Positions 1-9,581 of a stretch of DNA of 64,000 bases are shown in pieces; the first letter of the stretch is position 1; each line of letters opens with the position of its first letter. The position numbers and the translations under genes were made by a program. A model generated the notes under the pieces. That model did no database searches and was not told where the DNA came from. It saw only the letters and a program-made list of their open reading frames with translations. The DNA lies in NCBI GenBank assembly GCA_030706735.1, contig JAUZNZ010000004.1:124001-188000 (forward strand), written 5' to 3'. The DNA is from Bacteroidota bacterium (GTDB taxonomy: Bacteria; Bacteroidota; Bacteroidia; Chitinophagales; Chitinophagaceae).

Positions 1-1005
1 TTCCGCTCTGACACCGTCACCCGTCCCACGCCCCCCATGCTTCGCGCCATGATGGAGGCGGAAGTCGGCGACGACGTATTCGGCGAAGACCCCTCCATCA
101 ACCGACTCGAATCGATGGCGGCCGGCCTTTTTGGCATGGAGGCCGCCTTATACTGTCCTTCCGGCACGATGTCCAACCAGATTGGCATAAAGTGCCATAC
201 CCAGCCAGGCGACGAGGTCATCTGCGAAAAAAGTTCCCACGTATATATTTATGAAGGCGGCGGGATCGCCTTCAATTCCGGCTCCCAGGTTAGAGCGGTC
301 GAGGGAGACCGCGGACGCATTACTGCGGAGCAGGTCATGGCTTCCATCAACCCGGATGACGTGCACCGCGCGCGTACCTCCCTCGTTTGCCTCGAGAATA
401 CCTGCAATAGGGGAGGAGGGAGTTGTTACGATGCAGCGCAGATAGAAGAGATCCGCATGGTCTGTCTACAAAACGGTCTGCGCCTCCACCTCGACGGCGC
501 CAGGCTTTTTAATGCACTCGTGGCGCGGAATGAAGACGCGCCATGGTACGGCCGGACATTCGACAGCATTTCCGTTTGCCTCAATAAGGGGTTGGGCTGC
601 CCCATCGGCAGCATACTGATGGGAACGGCCGCCTATATCCGTCAGGCAAGGAGAGTGAGAAAAGTTTTCGGCGGCGGAATGCGCCAGGCGGGTTTCATGG
701 CCGCAGCCGGCATCTATGCGTTGCAACATAACCTGTCCCGCCTCGCCGAAGATCACCTGCACGCCAAACAGATCGCAGCCGCTCTGGAGAACAAGCCATT
801 CGTCAGCCGGATCATGCCCGTGGAGACCAATATCGTCATTGCGGATATCGACGCCTCCCATGATCCCAAACAGATTGCGGCCGCATTGCGGGACAAAGGC
901 ATTCTCGTGATCGCCATTTCACCAACACAAATACGTTTCGTCACTCACCTGGATATTTCTCCCGAAATGGTCGGGACGGCTATTCGCGTCATCGAAAAAT
1001 TATAA
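1..1005 (+). CDS. ltaE: Low-specificity L-threonine aldolase, 5' truncated by window edge
   Basis: PLP-dependent aldolase that cleaves L-threonine or L-allo-threonine to glycine and acetaldehyde (family knowledge). The frame is open from base 1, and the residues before the first ATG at 37 read [12 protein letters not shown], the conserved N-terminal segment of the family, so the true start lies just outside the window. The probable PLP lysine sits in [10 protein letters not shown] (codon near nt 586), preceded by the conserved [10 protein letters not shown] segment. The C-terminal domain runs normally to the stop. pgi begins 11 nt downstream on the same strand, which suggests co-transcription. 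Confidence 0.93.
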   Translation, partial: FRSDTVTRPTPPMLRAMMEAEVGDDVFGEDPSINRLESMAAGLFGMEAALYCPSGTMSNQIGIKCHTQPGDEVICEKSSHVYIYEGGGIAFNSGSQVRAVEGDRGRITAEQVMASINPDDVHRARTSLVCLENTCNRGGGSCYDAAQIEEIRMVCLQNGLRLHLDGARLFNALVARNEDAPWYGRTFDSISVCLNKGLGCPIGSILMGTAAYIRQARRVRKVFGGGMRQAGFMAAAGIYALQHNLSRLAEDHLHAKQIAAALENKPFVSRIMPVETNIVIADIDASHDPKQIAAALRDKGILVIAISPTQIRFVTHLDISPEMVGTAIRVIEKL

Positions 1006-1016
1006 AACATCCGGAT

Positions 1017-2645
1017 ATGTTCCCAAACGTCAATCCTACGCAGACGGCAGCATGGCAGCAATTGCAGGAGCACCACGACCGCGACATGCAGGGGGTGCAC
1101 ATGAGGTCCTTGTTTGCCTCCGACCCCGCCCGGTTCTCGAAATACTCCCTCAGCCTGGACGACATCCTTTTCGATTTTTCCAAGAATATCCTCAGCGACA
1201 AGACGCTCCCCCTGCTCCGCCGCCTGGCAGAGGAGTGCAAACTGAAGGAGGCCATCGCGGCCATGTTCGCCGGCGAGAAGATAAACCGGACCGAGGATCG
1301 CTCGGTTCTCCATATTGCGCTGAGGAACCTGTCCGGCGCACCGATCCTTAGCGACGGCAAGGACGTGATGCCGGATGTGTTCGGGGTATTGGCGCAAATG
1401 AAGGCCTTTTGTAACCGGCTGCACGGCGGAGAGTGGAAAGGGTACACGGGCAAAAAGATAAAGTATCTCGTCAACATCGGTATCGGAGGCAGCGATCTGG
1501 GCCCCGTAATGGTCACCGAGGCGCTCAGGCCCTATTGGGTGGCCGGTATCCAGCCCTATTTCGTAAGCAATGTCGACGGCACCCACATAGCGGAAACCCT
1601 GAAAAAGGTCGACCCCGAACAAACGCTCTTCCTGATCGCCTCCAAGACCTTTACCACCCAGGAGACCATGACCAACGCACTCACCGCGCGGCAATGGTTC
1701 CTGGATTCGGTAAAGGAGGAGAAACAGATCGCCAAACACTTCGTCGCTCTCTCCACCAATGAGAAAGAAGTCGTGAAATTCGGTATCGATAAGGCCAATA
1801 TGTTCGGGTTCTGGGATTGGGTGGGCGGGAGATACTCTCTATGGAGCGCCATCGGACTCTCGATTGCGCTTTCCGTCGGCTATGATCATTTCGAATCCCT
1901 GCTCAAAGGGGCCCACCAGGCCGATCTCCATTTTCAATCGACGCCCTTCGATCGGAATATTCCGGTGACCATGGCCTTGATCGGACTTTGGTACATCAAC
2001 TTCTTCGGCTCCCAGACCGAGGCCATCCTGCCCTACGATCAATATATGCACCGTTTTGCCGCCTATTTCCAGCAAGGGAATATGGAAAGCAACGGGAAAT
2101 CGGTGGATCGCAACGGACAGCCCGTCTCCTGGCACACCGGACCCGTGGTCTGGGGCGAACCGGGCACCAACGGGCAACACGCGTTCTACCAGCTCATCCA
2201 CCAGGGTACCCTGCTGATCCCATGCGACTTCATCGCTCCGGCCATCAGCCATAACCCGATCGGCGACCACCACGTGAAACTCCTGTCCAATTTTTTCGCC
2301 CAGACCGAGGCCCTGATGAACGGCAAGACCAGGGAGGAGCTGGAGGCCGAAAAAGTGCCCCCCGCCTTACAGCCCTTTAAGTCCTTCAGCGGCAACCGGC
2401 CGACCAACTCCTTTCTCCTGAAAGAGATCACCCCCTTCAGCCTGGGCGAGCTCATCGCACTCTATGAACATAAGATCTTCGTGCAGGGCGTGATCTGGAA
2501 TATCTTCAGTTTCGACCAATGGGGGGTGGAACTGGGCAAACAGCTCGCCGGAAAGATCCTGCCGAAGCTGAAGGACGACCGGCCCGTCGGATCGCACGAT
2601 TCGTCCACCAACGGCCTCATCAACGCCTGGAAAAAAATGCGCTAG
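1017..2645 (+). CDS. pgi: Glucose-6-phosphate isomerase
   Basis: Cytosolic isomerase interconverting glucose-6-phosphate and fructose-6-phosphate in glycolysis and gluconeogenesis. 542 aa, the usual length of the long bacterial/eukaryotic-type enzyme. Visible motifs: [12 protein letters not shown] (sugar-phosphate binding loop), [10 protein letters not shown], the first PGI signature in [15 protein letters not shown], and the second signature [17 protein letters not shown] near the C-terminus. The ATG at 1017 is the first possible start after the upstream stop. It follows ltaE by 11 nt. Sequence and length leave little doubt. Confidence 0.97.
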   Translation: MFPNVNPTQTAAWQQLQEHHDRDMQGVHMRSLFASDPARFSKYSLSLDDILFDFSKNILSDKTLPLLRRLAEECKLKEAIAAMFAGEKINRTEDRSVLHIALRNLSGAPILSDGKDVMPDVFGVLAQMKAFCNRLHGGEWKGYTGKKIKYLVNIGIGGSDLGPVMVTEALRPYWVAGIQPYFVSNVDGTHIAETLKKVDPEQTLFLIASKTFTTQETMTNALTARQWFLDSVKEEKQIAKHFVALSTNEKEVVKFGIDKANMFGFWDWVGGRYSLWSAIGLSIALSVGYDHFESLLKGAHQADLHFQSTPFDRNIPVTMALIGLWYINFFGSQTEAILPYDQYMHRFAAYFQQGNMESNGKSVDRNGQPVSWHTGPVVWGEPGTNGQHAFYQLIHQGTLLIPCDFIAPAISHNPIGDHHVKLLSNFFAQTEALMNGKTREELEAEKVPPALQPFKSFSGNRPTNSFLLKEITPFSLGELIALYEHKIFVQGVIWNIFSFDQWGVELGKQLAGKILPKLKDDRPVGSHDSSTNGLINAWKKMR

Positions 2646-2677
2646 TACCCGCCGGGGGCCAAAATAAATGCATTTTA

Positions 2678-2704
2678 ATTAGTCTACCAAATTAGTAGAC
2701 TAAT
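2678..2704. promoter_or_regulatory. Perfect 10-bp inverted repeat, possible operator
   Basis: ATTAGTCTAC (2678-2687) and GTAGACTAAT (2695-2704) are exact reverse complements around a 7-nt spacer, in an AT-rich gap between pgi and the lipoprotein gene. No T-tract follows on either strand, so an intrinsic terminator is unlikely. The position, about 70 bp upstream of the -7 element at 2775, fits a regulator binding site. The regulator is unknown. Confidence 0.45.
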
Positions 2705-2774
2705 AATTAAATAAATTATCCCCATTTTTTACAATTTTGTTATGAAATAAAATCAAAATAGGTTCGTTTTGGAG

Positions 2775-2782
2775 TAGTTTTG
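2775..2782 (+). promoter_or_regulatory. Bacteroidota -7 element for the lipoprotein gene
   Basis: TAGTTTTG matches the Bacteroidota -7 consensus TAnnTTTG exactly and lies 31 nt before the ATG at 2813, giving an expected leader of about 24 nt. No clear TTTG -33 element is seen at the standard spacing. Confidence 0.45.
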
Positions 2783-2812
2783 GGCCCTTTATAAAATTCA
2801 TCACTTCCATCC

Positions 2813-3913
2813 ATGCACAACTCCGCAAGTTCTCGCGCAAAATACCCCGATCACTCAACCTATCGCATCCTGAAAGCCGCTGCCTTCCTGATCTCCTGTT
2901 GTTCCACCATCCTGGCCGGCAGTTGCCACGGCGGACAGACACAACAACAAAAGAACGGAAAGGACACGGTCGCAAACCCGGCAACAGCCAATGCGGCAAA
3001 GACGGATACCGCCGTCAATGAACCGCCCCGCACGCTCGATACGGCGCTATATAACCATAATCTGCAACATCTCGTGAACGGCGATTCCTCGGGACGCTGG
3101 CCGGTAAAGACGGCCTACCCGCTGCCTGGCGCCATTCTGCCATTTAAACGGATCGTCGCCTACTATGGCAATTTATACTCGAAGAATATGGGCGTACTGG
3201 GTGAATACCCCCCCGCAGAGATGTACAGGAGGCTCGATGCAGAGGTGAAGAAATGGGCGGCCGCGGACACGACGATCCCCATTCAACCCGCCCTGCATTA
3301 TATCTGTGTAACCGCCCAGGGTAGCCCGGGCAAGGATGGAAAGTATCGTGCGCGCATGCCGTTCAAGCAGATCGATTCGGTGCTCCACATGGCCGAGCGT
3401 ATCCATGCGATCGTTTTCCTCGACATACAGGTCGGCTTCAGCAACGTGCAGGCCGAAGTGCCGCCACTGGAGAAATACCTCAAAATGCCGCAGGTGCATC
3501 TCGGCATCGATCCGGAGTTTTCTATGAAGACGGGCAAGCGTCCCGGCAAGGTCATCGGCACCATGGACGCCGCCGACGTAAATTTTTGCACCAACTACCT
3601 GGCCAAACTGGTCAGGGAGAATAACCTGCCCCCCAAGATACTCGTCGTCCATCGGTTCACCCGCCCGATGATCACCAATTACCGCAATATCCAGAGACGA
3701 CCTGAAGTGCAGATCGTCATGGATATGGACGGATGGGGCGAGCCCAGCCTGAAACACGATAGCTATCACTCGTATGTATCCATCGAGCCCGTTCAGTTCA
3801 CCGGCTTCAAGTTGTTTTATAAGAATGACATCCGGAAAAAAGGCAGCCACATGCTGACCCCGCAAGAAGTATTGCGCCTCAAGCCGCAACCGATCTATAT
3901 CCAGTATCAATAG
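2813..3913 (+). CDS. Conserved lipoprotein of unknown function
   Basis: 366 aa. The N-terminus has a hydrophobic stretch (about residues 22-38) ending in LAGSC, a plausible lipobox, followed by a low-complexity Gln/Lys/Ala/Thr linker, so a membrane-anchored lipoprotein is likely. The rest is a soluble domain with strand-end acidic motifs such as VFLDIQVGFS, HLGIDPEFSM, VVHRFT and VMDMDGWG, which look like the strand ends of a TIM-barrel-type hydrolase fold; that is inference and no family name can be given safely. It stands alone between pgi and a convergent DoxX gene and has its own promoter-like element. Confidence 0.7.
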   Translation: MHNSASSRAKYPDHSTYRILKAAAFLISCCSTILAGSCHGGQTQQQKNGKDTVANPATANAAKTDTAVNEPPRTLDTALYNHNLQHLVNGDSSGRWPVKTAYPLPGAILPFKRIVAYYGNLYSKNMGVLGEYPPAEMYRRLDAEVKKWAAADTTIPIQPALHYICVTAQGSPGKDGKYRARMPFKQIDSVLHMAERIHAIVFLDIQVGFSNVQAEVPPLEKYLKMPQVHLGIDPEFSMKTGKRPGKVIGTMDAADVNFCTNYLAKLVRENNLPPKILVVHRFTRPMITNYRNIQRRPEVQIVMDMDGWGEPSLKHDSYHSYVSIEPVQFTGFKLFYKNDIRKKGSHMLTPQEVLRLKPQPIYIQYQ

Positions 3914-3982
3914 CTGCTGCGCATCCGGTGGCCTTCCATCGGCCTTTCTCCCCGCCGCCAAACGGCAAGCGTCCCCACGGCC

Positions 3983-4450
3983 CTACGGCAACTGCTGTCC
4001 CGCCGTCCGGCGATCGCGGTTCTTGTAGAAGTATTTGTCGATTGACAAAGGGCCTCCGCCTTCGATGATGAAGAAGATCAGCCCCGCCAGGGTCAGCAGG
4101 GCCGACCAGAGTTCCGATGGGAAGGCCACCCCGTTCTTATGCAAATTGATGAATAGGATCGCGCCGACCAGGATCGGTAACTGCAGAAAACAAACGAGCC
4201 GGGTTTGCATGCCGATTATCAGGAGGGCGCCTCCCAACAGATTCGCCCACGTGATCAATATCCTTAGCCAGGCCGAATTATCGTTCGTTGGATTTGTCGT
4301 ACCGTAGACAATCTCATCCAGTAAACTGGCATTGCTCATAAAGGCAATGCCTTTGGCAAATAAGAGGAGACCCAGGGCGATGCGCAGGAAGACGAACCAG
4401 CGGGGATGATGCTCGTTTCCCCAGCGGGCGATGTTTTGGAATGTGCTCAT
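3983..4450 (-). CDS. DoxX family membrane protein
   Basis: 155 aa integral membrane protein with four hydrophobic segments (about residues 17-37, 60-80, 86-104, 112-130). The N-terminal LRIALGLLLFAKGI and the central LLGGALLIIGMQTR segments are characteristic of DoxX/DoxD-like proteins. The function in Bacteroidota is not established; some relatives take part in redox or thiosulfate metabolism. It is monocistronic here, convergent with the upstream lipoprotein gene, and separated by 85 nt from the M61 peptidase gene that precedes it on the same strand. Confidence 0.82.
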   Translation of the reverse strand: MSTFQNIARWGNEHHPRWFVFLRIALGLLLFAKGIAFMSNASLLDEIVYGTTNPTNDNSAWLRILITWANLLGGALLIIGMQTRLVCFLQLPILVGAILFINLHKNGVAFPSELWSALLTLAGLIFFIIEGGGPLSIDKYFYKNRDRRTAGQQLP

Positions 4451-4535
4451 AATGTAAGTTTTTCCAGGGGAAGTTTCCCCCTACCATCAGGATATTCAAT
4501 TCCCATGCCCGTCCGGCCCCGCCGGGGAAGTAACC

Positions 4536-6359
4536 TTATAACCCTTTGGCCCCCAGCCAGTTTCGGCGAAAGGCCTGTATATCCGGCGTCACGCTAAGGC
4601 CTGCTTTTTCGAAGGTCAGGGCGCTTACCGAAGGGCTTTCCTGCACCTGGATCGTGGCCGTTTTGTCCTGGTCATGGTGCCGGTAGGAGATCGGCAACCG
4701 ATCCCCGGGATGATGCGCTCCCAGCACCCTGGTCAGGTCCGCCTGGGTGGCGACCGATTGATTGTCGAGGGAGATGATCCGGTCGTCTACATCCAGACCG
4801 GCCTCATAAAGGGGCGTACCACGGACGGTATTGCTTGCGATATTCAGACCGTCCTTTTCCAACCAGCGCACATTCCCGATCCACGCTTTCCCTTCCGCGG
4901 CCTTTTTCAACGTATAACCGGCCGGCGCCAGCAGGCTGTTGTAGTCAATGGGTTCATGCCCGTACACGTATTTCGCGAACCAGGCCGACGCGAATTTCCT
5001 GTCGCTGGTGACCGATGCCAGCACATCCTCCAGGCCGGGAACGGTATACGGGATCTCCGGCTTTCCGAAACGTTTCCAGGCCGCCTGCATCAGGTCGTCC
5101 AATGTCTTCTTGTAATGTTCCCTCAACTCCAGGTCAAGGGCCAGCGCGATAGCGCCCCCATAGGGATAATAGGAGGTATACATATTCGGATAGTTCGTCC
5201 TGTCGACGGAGACCCCGGCATCCACGAAGACCGCCATGCGGCTATCCTCCACGGGCGAGTAAAATAAGGCGCCAGGCGTATTCATCTTGGTATTGATCAG
5301 CCCGCTCAGCGTATTCTGGACGTATTCGGAGTCCGTCCCGATCCCCGAGCGCAGTACCAGCAGGTCGCCATAGTATTGCGTAAACCCCTCGGCGAACCAT
5401 AGCTCGTGGCTCATGTCGCTCTTCTCGAAATTGAAAGGCTCCAGGGTCCTCGGCCTGATACGCTTGACATTCCAGCAGTGGAAGAATTCGTGCGCAAAGA
5501 CGCCAAGCAGACGGTCATTGTCTGTAAAAACAACCGGTATCGTGATCATGGTCGAATTGCGATGCTCCATGCCGTCCCCGTGTACGTAGGGGTTGACGCT
5601 GGCGAGAAAGGTATAGGTGCCATAATCGTATGCCGGCACCTCTCCATAGACTGCCTGTTCCTGGAGTACGACCTTTCTGACCTTGTCGGCGAAGGAGGAG
5701 AAAGCCCCTTCGTCATCCTTCCCGTCGAGGGCGATCCGGAAGGTATAGCTCTTCCCGTCGGGGTTCTTCACCGTCCAGGACTTATAATGCAGGTCGCCGA
5801 TCACGGTCGGACAGTCCATAAAATATTGCAGCCCTCTCGCCGTAAAGGTCAGCGGATCCGATGTAGGCTCCAATTGGGTGGCGATCGTCCAATGCAGGGC
5901 TTCCGGTACGGCAAAGTGTATGCTGATGGGCACATTGTCCACGCCCTTCATCCACATGAAGGCGCCGGGCATGTTGAGATGGATGCCCGCCGGATCAATG
6001 CCTACATAGGTGCCATCCGCATAGTCGCCATACAGCGTGTAGGTAAGGCGAACATACCCGTTATGCCGCGGAACCTCATACACGTCTCCGTCGGTGCGAT
6101 TGACGGTCAGCGGCTTCCCCTGCGCGTCGGTGGCCGTCACGTCGTACACGTTCTTCCCGAACTCATGCGTGGCATATCGTCCCGGCGACGAGCGGCTCAT
6201 GCGGAAGACGGCATTCCGGCTGGGGATATCGCTTACGATGACTTCGATCCTTGCCTCATGATGGACGAGATTGGGGAAACTGACGATATACGAGATGCGT
6301 TGAGACCGGGCGGTGAGGCCGGCGCCCGCCAGTACGACCAGGAGAATGAATTTGCGCAT
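4536..6359 (-). CDS. M61 family metallopeptidase with C-terminal PDZ domain
   Basis: 607 aa. An N-terminal signal peptide (about residues 1-19, ending TARSQ) sends it to the periplasm. An M61 N-terminal beta domain follows, then the catalytic core with the zinc motif HEFFH at residues 290-294 and the downstream glutamate in FAEGFTQYY (about 324). A PDZ domain lies at about 510-600. M61 enzymes are aminopeptidases of the glycyl-aminopeptidase type that prefer small residues; the substrate here is unknown. The gene stands alone, with 45 nt separating it from the anti-sigma gene upstream. Confidence 0.92.
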   Translation of the reverse strand: MRKFILLVVLAGAGLTARSQRISYIVSFPNLVHHEARIEVIVSDIPSRNAVFRMSRSSPGRYATHEFGKNVYDVTATDAQGKPLTVNRTDGDVYEVPRHNGYVRLTYTLYGDYADGTYVGIDPAGIHLNMPGAFMWMKGVDNVPISIHFAVPEALHWTIATQLEPTSDPLTFTARGLQYFMDCPTVIGDLHYKSWTVKNPDGKSYTFRIALDGKDDEGAFSSFADKVRKVVLQEQAVYGEVPAYDYGTYTFLASVNPYVHGDGMEHRNSTMITIPVVFTDNDRLLGVFAHEFFHCWNVKRIRPRTLEPFNFEKSDMSHELWFAEGFTQYYGDLLVLRSGIGTDSEYVQNTLSGLINTKMNTPGALFYSPVEDSRMAVFVDAGVSVDRTNYPNMYTSYYPYGGAIALALDLELREHYKKTLDDLMQAAWKRFGKPEIPYTVPGLEDVLASVTSDRKFASAWFAKYVYGHEPIDYNSLLAPAGYTLKKAAEGKAWIGNVRWLEKDGLNIASNTVRGTPLYEAGLDVDDRIISLDNQSVATQADLTRVLGAHHPGDRLPISYRHHDQDKTATIQVQESPSVSALTFEKAGLSVTPDIQAFRRNWLGAKGL

Positions 6360-6404
6360 AACAGATTATTGCCGCCAATGTAAGTAAATATTCTCACACC
6401 CGGC

Positions 6405-6764
6405 TCACCGGAGGTACATGCGCACCGCAAGGAAGGCGACGAGGCATAAAAGGAGGATCAGCAGGATCGCCAGATAGGTGCTGGGATGTTCTTTCAGGCG
6501 CCGCTTCTCACGCCTCAATTTCTTTTTTTCCAGGCTTTTTTTGAGCTGGCCGTTGAGTTGATCCACATAGTCCTGCACGTCTTTCTTGTTGCCGAAATCC
6601 TGCAGGCCTTCCATCGCATCGTTCATGAATTCGCTGTCCGCCATCTTGAGTTCCACCTCATGCCGTTCCTTCCCGGACAGCTTCCCGCTCAGGTAGTCCA
6701 TCAATTGCTGGTTGTCGATGTCCTTGTTGCTATTGGCCAATATGTTCAACAGGTCGTCGTTCAT
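6405..6764 (-). CDS. Putative membrane-anchored anti-sigma factor
   Basis: 119 aa. A soluble acidic N-terminal half (NQQLMDYLSGKLSGKERHEVE, residues about 18-38) is followed by a Lys/Arg-rich coiled segment (about 70-92) and one transmembrane helix at about 95-115. The N-terminal pattern of a short helical domain that binds sigma, with a C-terminal membrane anchor, resembles small Bacteroidota anti-sigma proteins. The start codon overlaps the stop of the ECF sigma gene by 4 nt (ATGA), so translation is probably coupled. The role as anti-sigma factor is inferred mainly from this context; no zinc ligands (HxxxCxxC) are present. Confidence 0.6.
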   Translation of the reverse strand: MNDDLLNILANSNKDIDNQQLMDYLSGKLSGKERHEVELKMADSEFMNDAMEGLQDFGNKKDVQDYVDQLNGQLKKSLEKKKLRREKRRLKEHPSTYLAILLILLLCLVAFLAVRMYLR

Positions 6765-7336
6765 GGTCTTGCTTTTTCAGCGGCTTTCTTTTCCATCAGG
6801 AGTTTCAGGTTCCTTTTGCCATTCTGGATATGGCTCTTTACCTGCATCAGCGTGAACCCCGTGTCATTAACGATCTCCTGGTAGGATTTCTTTTGCAGAT
6901 AGAACAAATTTACGCAGAGTTTCTGCTCTTTTCCCAATTCTTCCAGGGACTGCGCCATCAGCTCCAGTTGCTGATCCTTTTCCAGGTGTCTGTTCCTGAC
7001 AGGGTCGTCGTCCCAGGAGACCAGCATGTTCTCCGTCAGCGCTGAAGGGGCCTGGGCATTCCTCAGCTTCATCAGGCAATGGTTGCGGGCAATGGTGTAG
7101 ATCCAGGATTTGAAATAATCCACGCGGTATTTGGGCAGTTCGGTAATGACCTTGACGAAGATCTGCTGTACGGCGTCCTTCGCCTCCTCTTCGCGCCGCA
7201 GGTATTTCATGCAGACTCCCAAAAGCAGGAGCGTATACCGTTGCAGCAGAATGCCGATCCAGTCACTGTCCCGGTCGGCATAATACCGTTCCAGCAGCTC
7301 CTGGTCAGTGATATGGAGATAAGGGTCCTTCTTCAC
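6761..7336 (-). CDS. ECF-type RNA polymerase sigma factor
   Basis: 191 aa sigma-70 family protein. Region 2 is in residues about 25-95 (AKDAVQQIFVKVITEL then YFKSWIYTIARNHCLMKLR) and region 4 in about 125-180 (LGKEQKLCVNLFYLQKKSYQEI, a helix-turn-helix). It directs RNA polymerase to a small regulon, normally held inactive by the co-encoded membrane anti-sigma factor, with which it overlaps by 4 nt. The intergenic space to the divergent NlpC gene (7337-7432) probably holds its promoter, perhaps self-recognised. Confidence 0.92.
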   Translation of the reverse strand: MKKDPYLHITDQELLERYYADRDSDWIGILLQRYTLLLLGVCMKYLRREEEAKDAVQQIFVKVITELPKYRVDYFKSWIYTIARNHCLMKLRNAQAPSALTENMLVSWDDDPVRNRHLEKDQQLELMAQSLEELGKEQKLCVNLFYLQKKSYQEIVNDTGFTLMQVKSHIQNGKRNLKLLMEKKAAEKARP

Positions 7337-7432
7337 AAGGGGTAAAATAAGAAATTTCCATTACTAAGACGCGGGTAAGGGAAAATTTCACAAATTGCAT
7401 CGGCTTCTCCTTCATTGGTTTAACTTCCTCTT

Positions 7433-8209
7433 ATGAGCTATGCAATTTGTTGTGTTCCTTTGAGCCCGCTGAGGGCCGCGCCTTCCCACAAGTCGGAAAT
7501 GGTCTCTCAGCAGCTTTTCGGGGAATGCTGCGAGGTACTGGAAAGAGAGAAGGACGGCTGGGTCCGCGTCCGTTGCCGCTTCGACGGCTATGAAGGGTGG
7601 TGTACCGATTCCCATCTGACGGAGATCGACGAACCGGAACATGCGGACATCGGCAGTGCCCTGGCGCCGGATTGGGTGAACGAGGTCGGCTTTAATGGCC
7701 GTCCCATGATGGTGCCGCTGGGCAGCAGCCTCACGGCCATGCGGAACGGACACGCCGCATGGAAAGAAAATGAGATCTATTTCAAAGGCAGGGCCTGGAT
7801 ACCGGCCGGCGCAAAACGGGATGAGCGCACGATCCGCCAACTGGCGTTTACCTTCCTCAACACACCCTATCTCTGGGGAGGCAGATCGGTCTTCGGTATC
7901 GACTGCAGCGGGTTTACCCAAACGGTATTGAAATTTTTCGGGATCGCGCTCCTGCGCGATGCCTGGCAACAAGCGGGCCAGGGCGAGCCGGTGGGGTTCC
8001 TGCAGGAAGTGCGCATCGGCGATCTGGCATTCTTCGATAATGAGGAGGGCAGGATCACCCACGTCGGGATTTTGCTAAATGAGCATGAGATCATTCATGC
8101 CTCGGGAAAGGTCCGGATCGATAAGATCGATAATATGGGCATCGTTCACTCGGAGACTTTCCGCCGCACGCATCATCTGCGCCTGATCAAACGCTGCCTG
8201 CCTTCCTAA
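7433..8209 (+). CDS. NlpC/P60 (C40) peptidase with SH3 domain
   Basis: 258 aa. The N-terminal part (about 1-65) is a bacterial SH3-like domain (KSEMVSQQLFGECCEVLE...DGWVRVRC), a second SH3-like segment follows, and the C-terminal part (about 130-250) is the NlpC/P60 catalytic domain with Cys158 in GIDCSGFTQ, His210 in ITHVGILL and His222 in IIHASG. The family hydrolyses gamma-D-glutamyl-diaminopimelate bonds in murein peptides. No signal peptide is visible, which fits the cytoplasmic YkfC-like muropeptide-recycling branch. It is divergent from the ECF sigma gene. Confidence 0.92.
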   Translation: MSYAICCVPLSPLRAAPSHKSEMVSQQLFGECCEVLEREKDGWVRVRCRFDGYEGWCTDSHLTEIDEPEHADIGSALAPDWVNEVGFNGRPMMVPLGSSLTAMRNGHAAWKENEIYFKGRAWIPAGAKRDERTIRQLAFTFLNTPYLWGGRSVFGIDCSGFTQTVLKFFGIALLRDAWQQAGQGEPVGFLQEVRIGDLAFFDNEEGRITHVGILLNEHEIIHASGKVRIDKIDNMGIVHSETFRRTHHLRLIKRCLPS

Positions 8210-8224
8210 CGGCTGCCCCACGAC

Positions 8225-8596
8225 CTAACGATCGAAGAACAACACTTTCCCGGCGATCAGGATCAGCGCGATCGCAAAAATTTTCTTCAGGGCGACCTCC
8301 GGCATGCTGATCGATAACTTACTGCCCAGCCAGCCACCCACCAGGAAGCCTATGAAGAGCAGCCCCACCACTTTCATGTCGATATACCCTTTCTTATAAT
8401 AGTTCAAAACAGCGAAGATCCCGGCAGGCAGGAGCAGGATGCCCAACGACGTACCCTGCGCCTGGTGCTGGCTGAATCCGAGAAAAAAGACCAGCGCGGG
8501 AACGATGATGACGCCGCCGCCAAGACCGACGAGGCCGCTCAGCATGCCTGCCAGCAGCCCGACGATGATCAGTATTACGATCGTTTGAACAGACAT
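8225..8596 (-). CDS. TauE/SafE family permease, single-repeat (half-size) form
   Basis: 123 aa with four hydrophobic segments. The N-terminal GLLAGMLSGLVGLGGGVIIVPAL motif (split here as residues about 13-35) is the hallmark of the TauE/SafE (DUF81) anion exporter family. Usual members are about 250 aa and contain two such repeats; this one has a single repeat and would need to dimerise to build a full transporter. The frame is intact, with a proper start and stop, so it does not look like a fresh truncation. It lies 53 nt downstream of ppa on the same strand. Confidence 0.82.
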   Translation of the reverse strand: MSVQTIVILIIVGLLAGMLSGLVGLGGGVIIVPALVFFLGFSQHQAQGTSLGILLLPAGIFAVLNYYKKGYIDMKVVGLLFIGFLVGGWLGSKLSISMPEVALKKIFAIALILIAGKVLFFDR

Positions 8597-8649
8597 GATC
8601 CGGTTTTTATTGAGTAAATGGTATTGCCCTCCCCACGGTATGGCCCTCC

Positions 8650-9201
8650 TCAGCTCGTCCTGAAATTGTCCTTGTACAACGCGACGGCCTCCTCGATGAT
8701 CTTCAGCGCGGTGGTCTTATCCCCGAATTCTTCCACGATCACCGTCTTATTCTCCAGTTTCTTGTATTCTTCGAAGAAATGCCGCAGCTCTTCGAAGAAA
8801 TGCTTGGGCAGCTCCTCGATGTTATTGTAGTGGTTGACGCTGGGGTCCTTGGCGGCAACGGCAATGATCTTATCGTCCGCATCCCCGCTGTCCACCATCT
8901 GCATCACCCCCATCACCTTGGCTTCCATGAGACAAAGCGCCTGTACGGGCAGCGACGTGATGACCAGGATGTCCAGCGGGTCCTTGTCATCCCCATAGGT
9001 CTGCGGTATGAAGCCATAGTTTACCGGGTAATAAAAAGAGGAATAGATCACCCGGTCCAGTTTCAGCAGGCCGCTGTCCTTGTCGATCTCATATTTGCAA
9101 CGCGATCCTTGCGGGATCTCGATGATCGCATTGACGACGCGCGGCGCATGATCGCCTACCGGTACGCCATGCCAGGGATGTGAGACCGTCATCATAGTCA
9201 A
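8650..9201 (-). CDS. ppa: Inorganic pyrophosphatase (family I)
   Basis: 183 aa soluble enzyme hydrolysing pyrophosphate to two phosphates, pulling biosynthetic reactions forward. The family signature with the Mg-binding aspartates is at residues 71-77 (DDKDPLD), followed by ILV, and [11 protein letters not shown] precedes it. Start is ambiguous between Met1, Met3 and Met4 ([10 protein letters not shown]); the conserved SHPW segment begins right after. It lies 5 nt downstream of crcB, so the two are almost certainly co-transcribed; this makes sense because fluoride inhibits pyrophosphatases of this type. Confidence 0.96.
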   Translation of the reverse strand: MTMMTVSHPWHGVPVGDHAPRVVNAIIEIPQGSRCKYEIDKDSGLLKLDRVIYSSFYYPVNYGFIPQTYGDDKDPLDILVITSLPVQALCLMEAKVMGVMQMVDSGDADDKIIAVAAKDPSVNHYNNIEELPKHFFEELRHFFEEYKKLENKTVIVEEFGDKTTALKIIEEAVALYKDNFRTS

Positions 9202-9206
9202 TCGAT

Positions 9207-9581
9207 TTAAAGGGTTTTAATGATAAATGTTCCCAGATAAACAGCCGCAATACCAAGGACGACGCTCCCCGCGGCATTTAATCCAACGTATAAAAAGTCG
9301 CCCGCTTTCATCAGGTGCATGTTTTCGAGGGCAAAGGAGGAGAACGTCGTATATCCGCCGCAAAGCCCCGTGATCAGGAAAAAGCGCCACTCGGGCGTCA
9401 GCAGATTGCCTCTCTCAGCCAATGCATAGAAAATACCGATCAGCAGGCACCCGGAGATATTCACCAGAAAAGTGCCCATGGGGAAAAGAGTAGGGTGGGC
9501 CTTGAGTACATACATCTGGGCGCCATAGCGTGCCACGCTGCCCAGCGCGCCGCCCAATGCTATGATCAGTAAGGTCTTCAT
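9207..9581 (-). CDS. crcB: Fluoride efflux channel CrcB/Fluc
   Basis: 124 aa with four transmembrane segments, a dual-topology fluoride channel subunit that dimerises. Motifs: [11 protein letters not shown] at the N-terminus, [12 protein letters not shown] with the pore asparagine, and [16 protein letters not shown] containing the central sodium-site and Phe-box region. The start chosen is the ATG at 9581, giving [12 protein letters not shown], because the longer frame only adds residues read through the end of the upstream gene. That ATG overlaps the stop of the upstream lipoprotein gene by 4 nt. No fluoride riboswitch could be recognised. Confidence 0.94.
   Translation of the reverse strand: MKTLLIIALGGALGSVARYGAQMYVLKAHPTLFPMGTFLVNISGCLLIGIFYALAERGNLLTPEWRFFLITGLCGGYTTFSSFALENMHLMKAGDFLYVGLNAAGSVVLGIAAVYLGTFIIKTL

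Noticed and set aside
2678-2704. Intrinsic terminator of pgi
   Set aside because: The stem is AT-rich and no T-tract follows on either strand.
5406-6383. Plus-strand ORF of 325 codons opposite the M61 peptidase gene
   Set aside because: It is antisense to a gene with clear catalytic motifs and its own translation has no domain-like features; long antisense frames are expected at this GC content.
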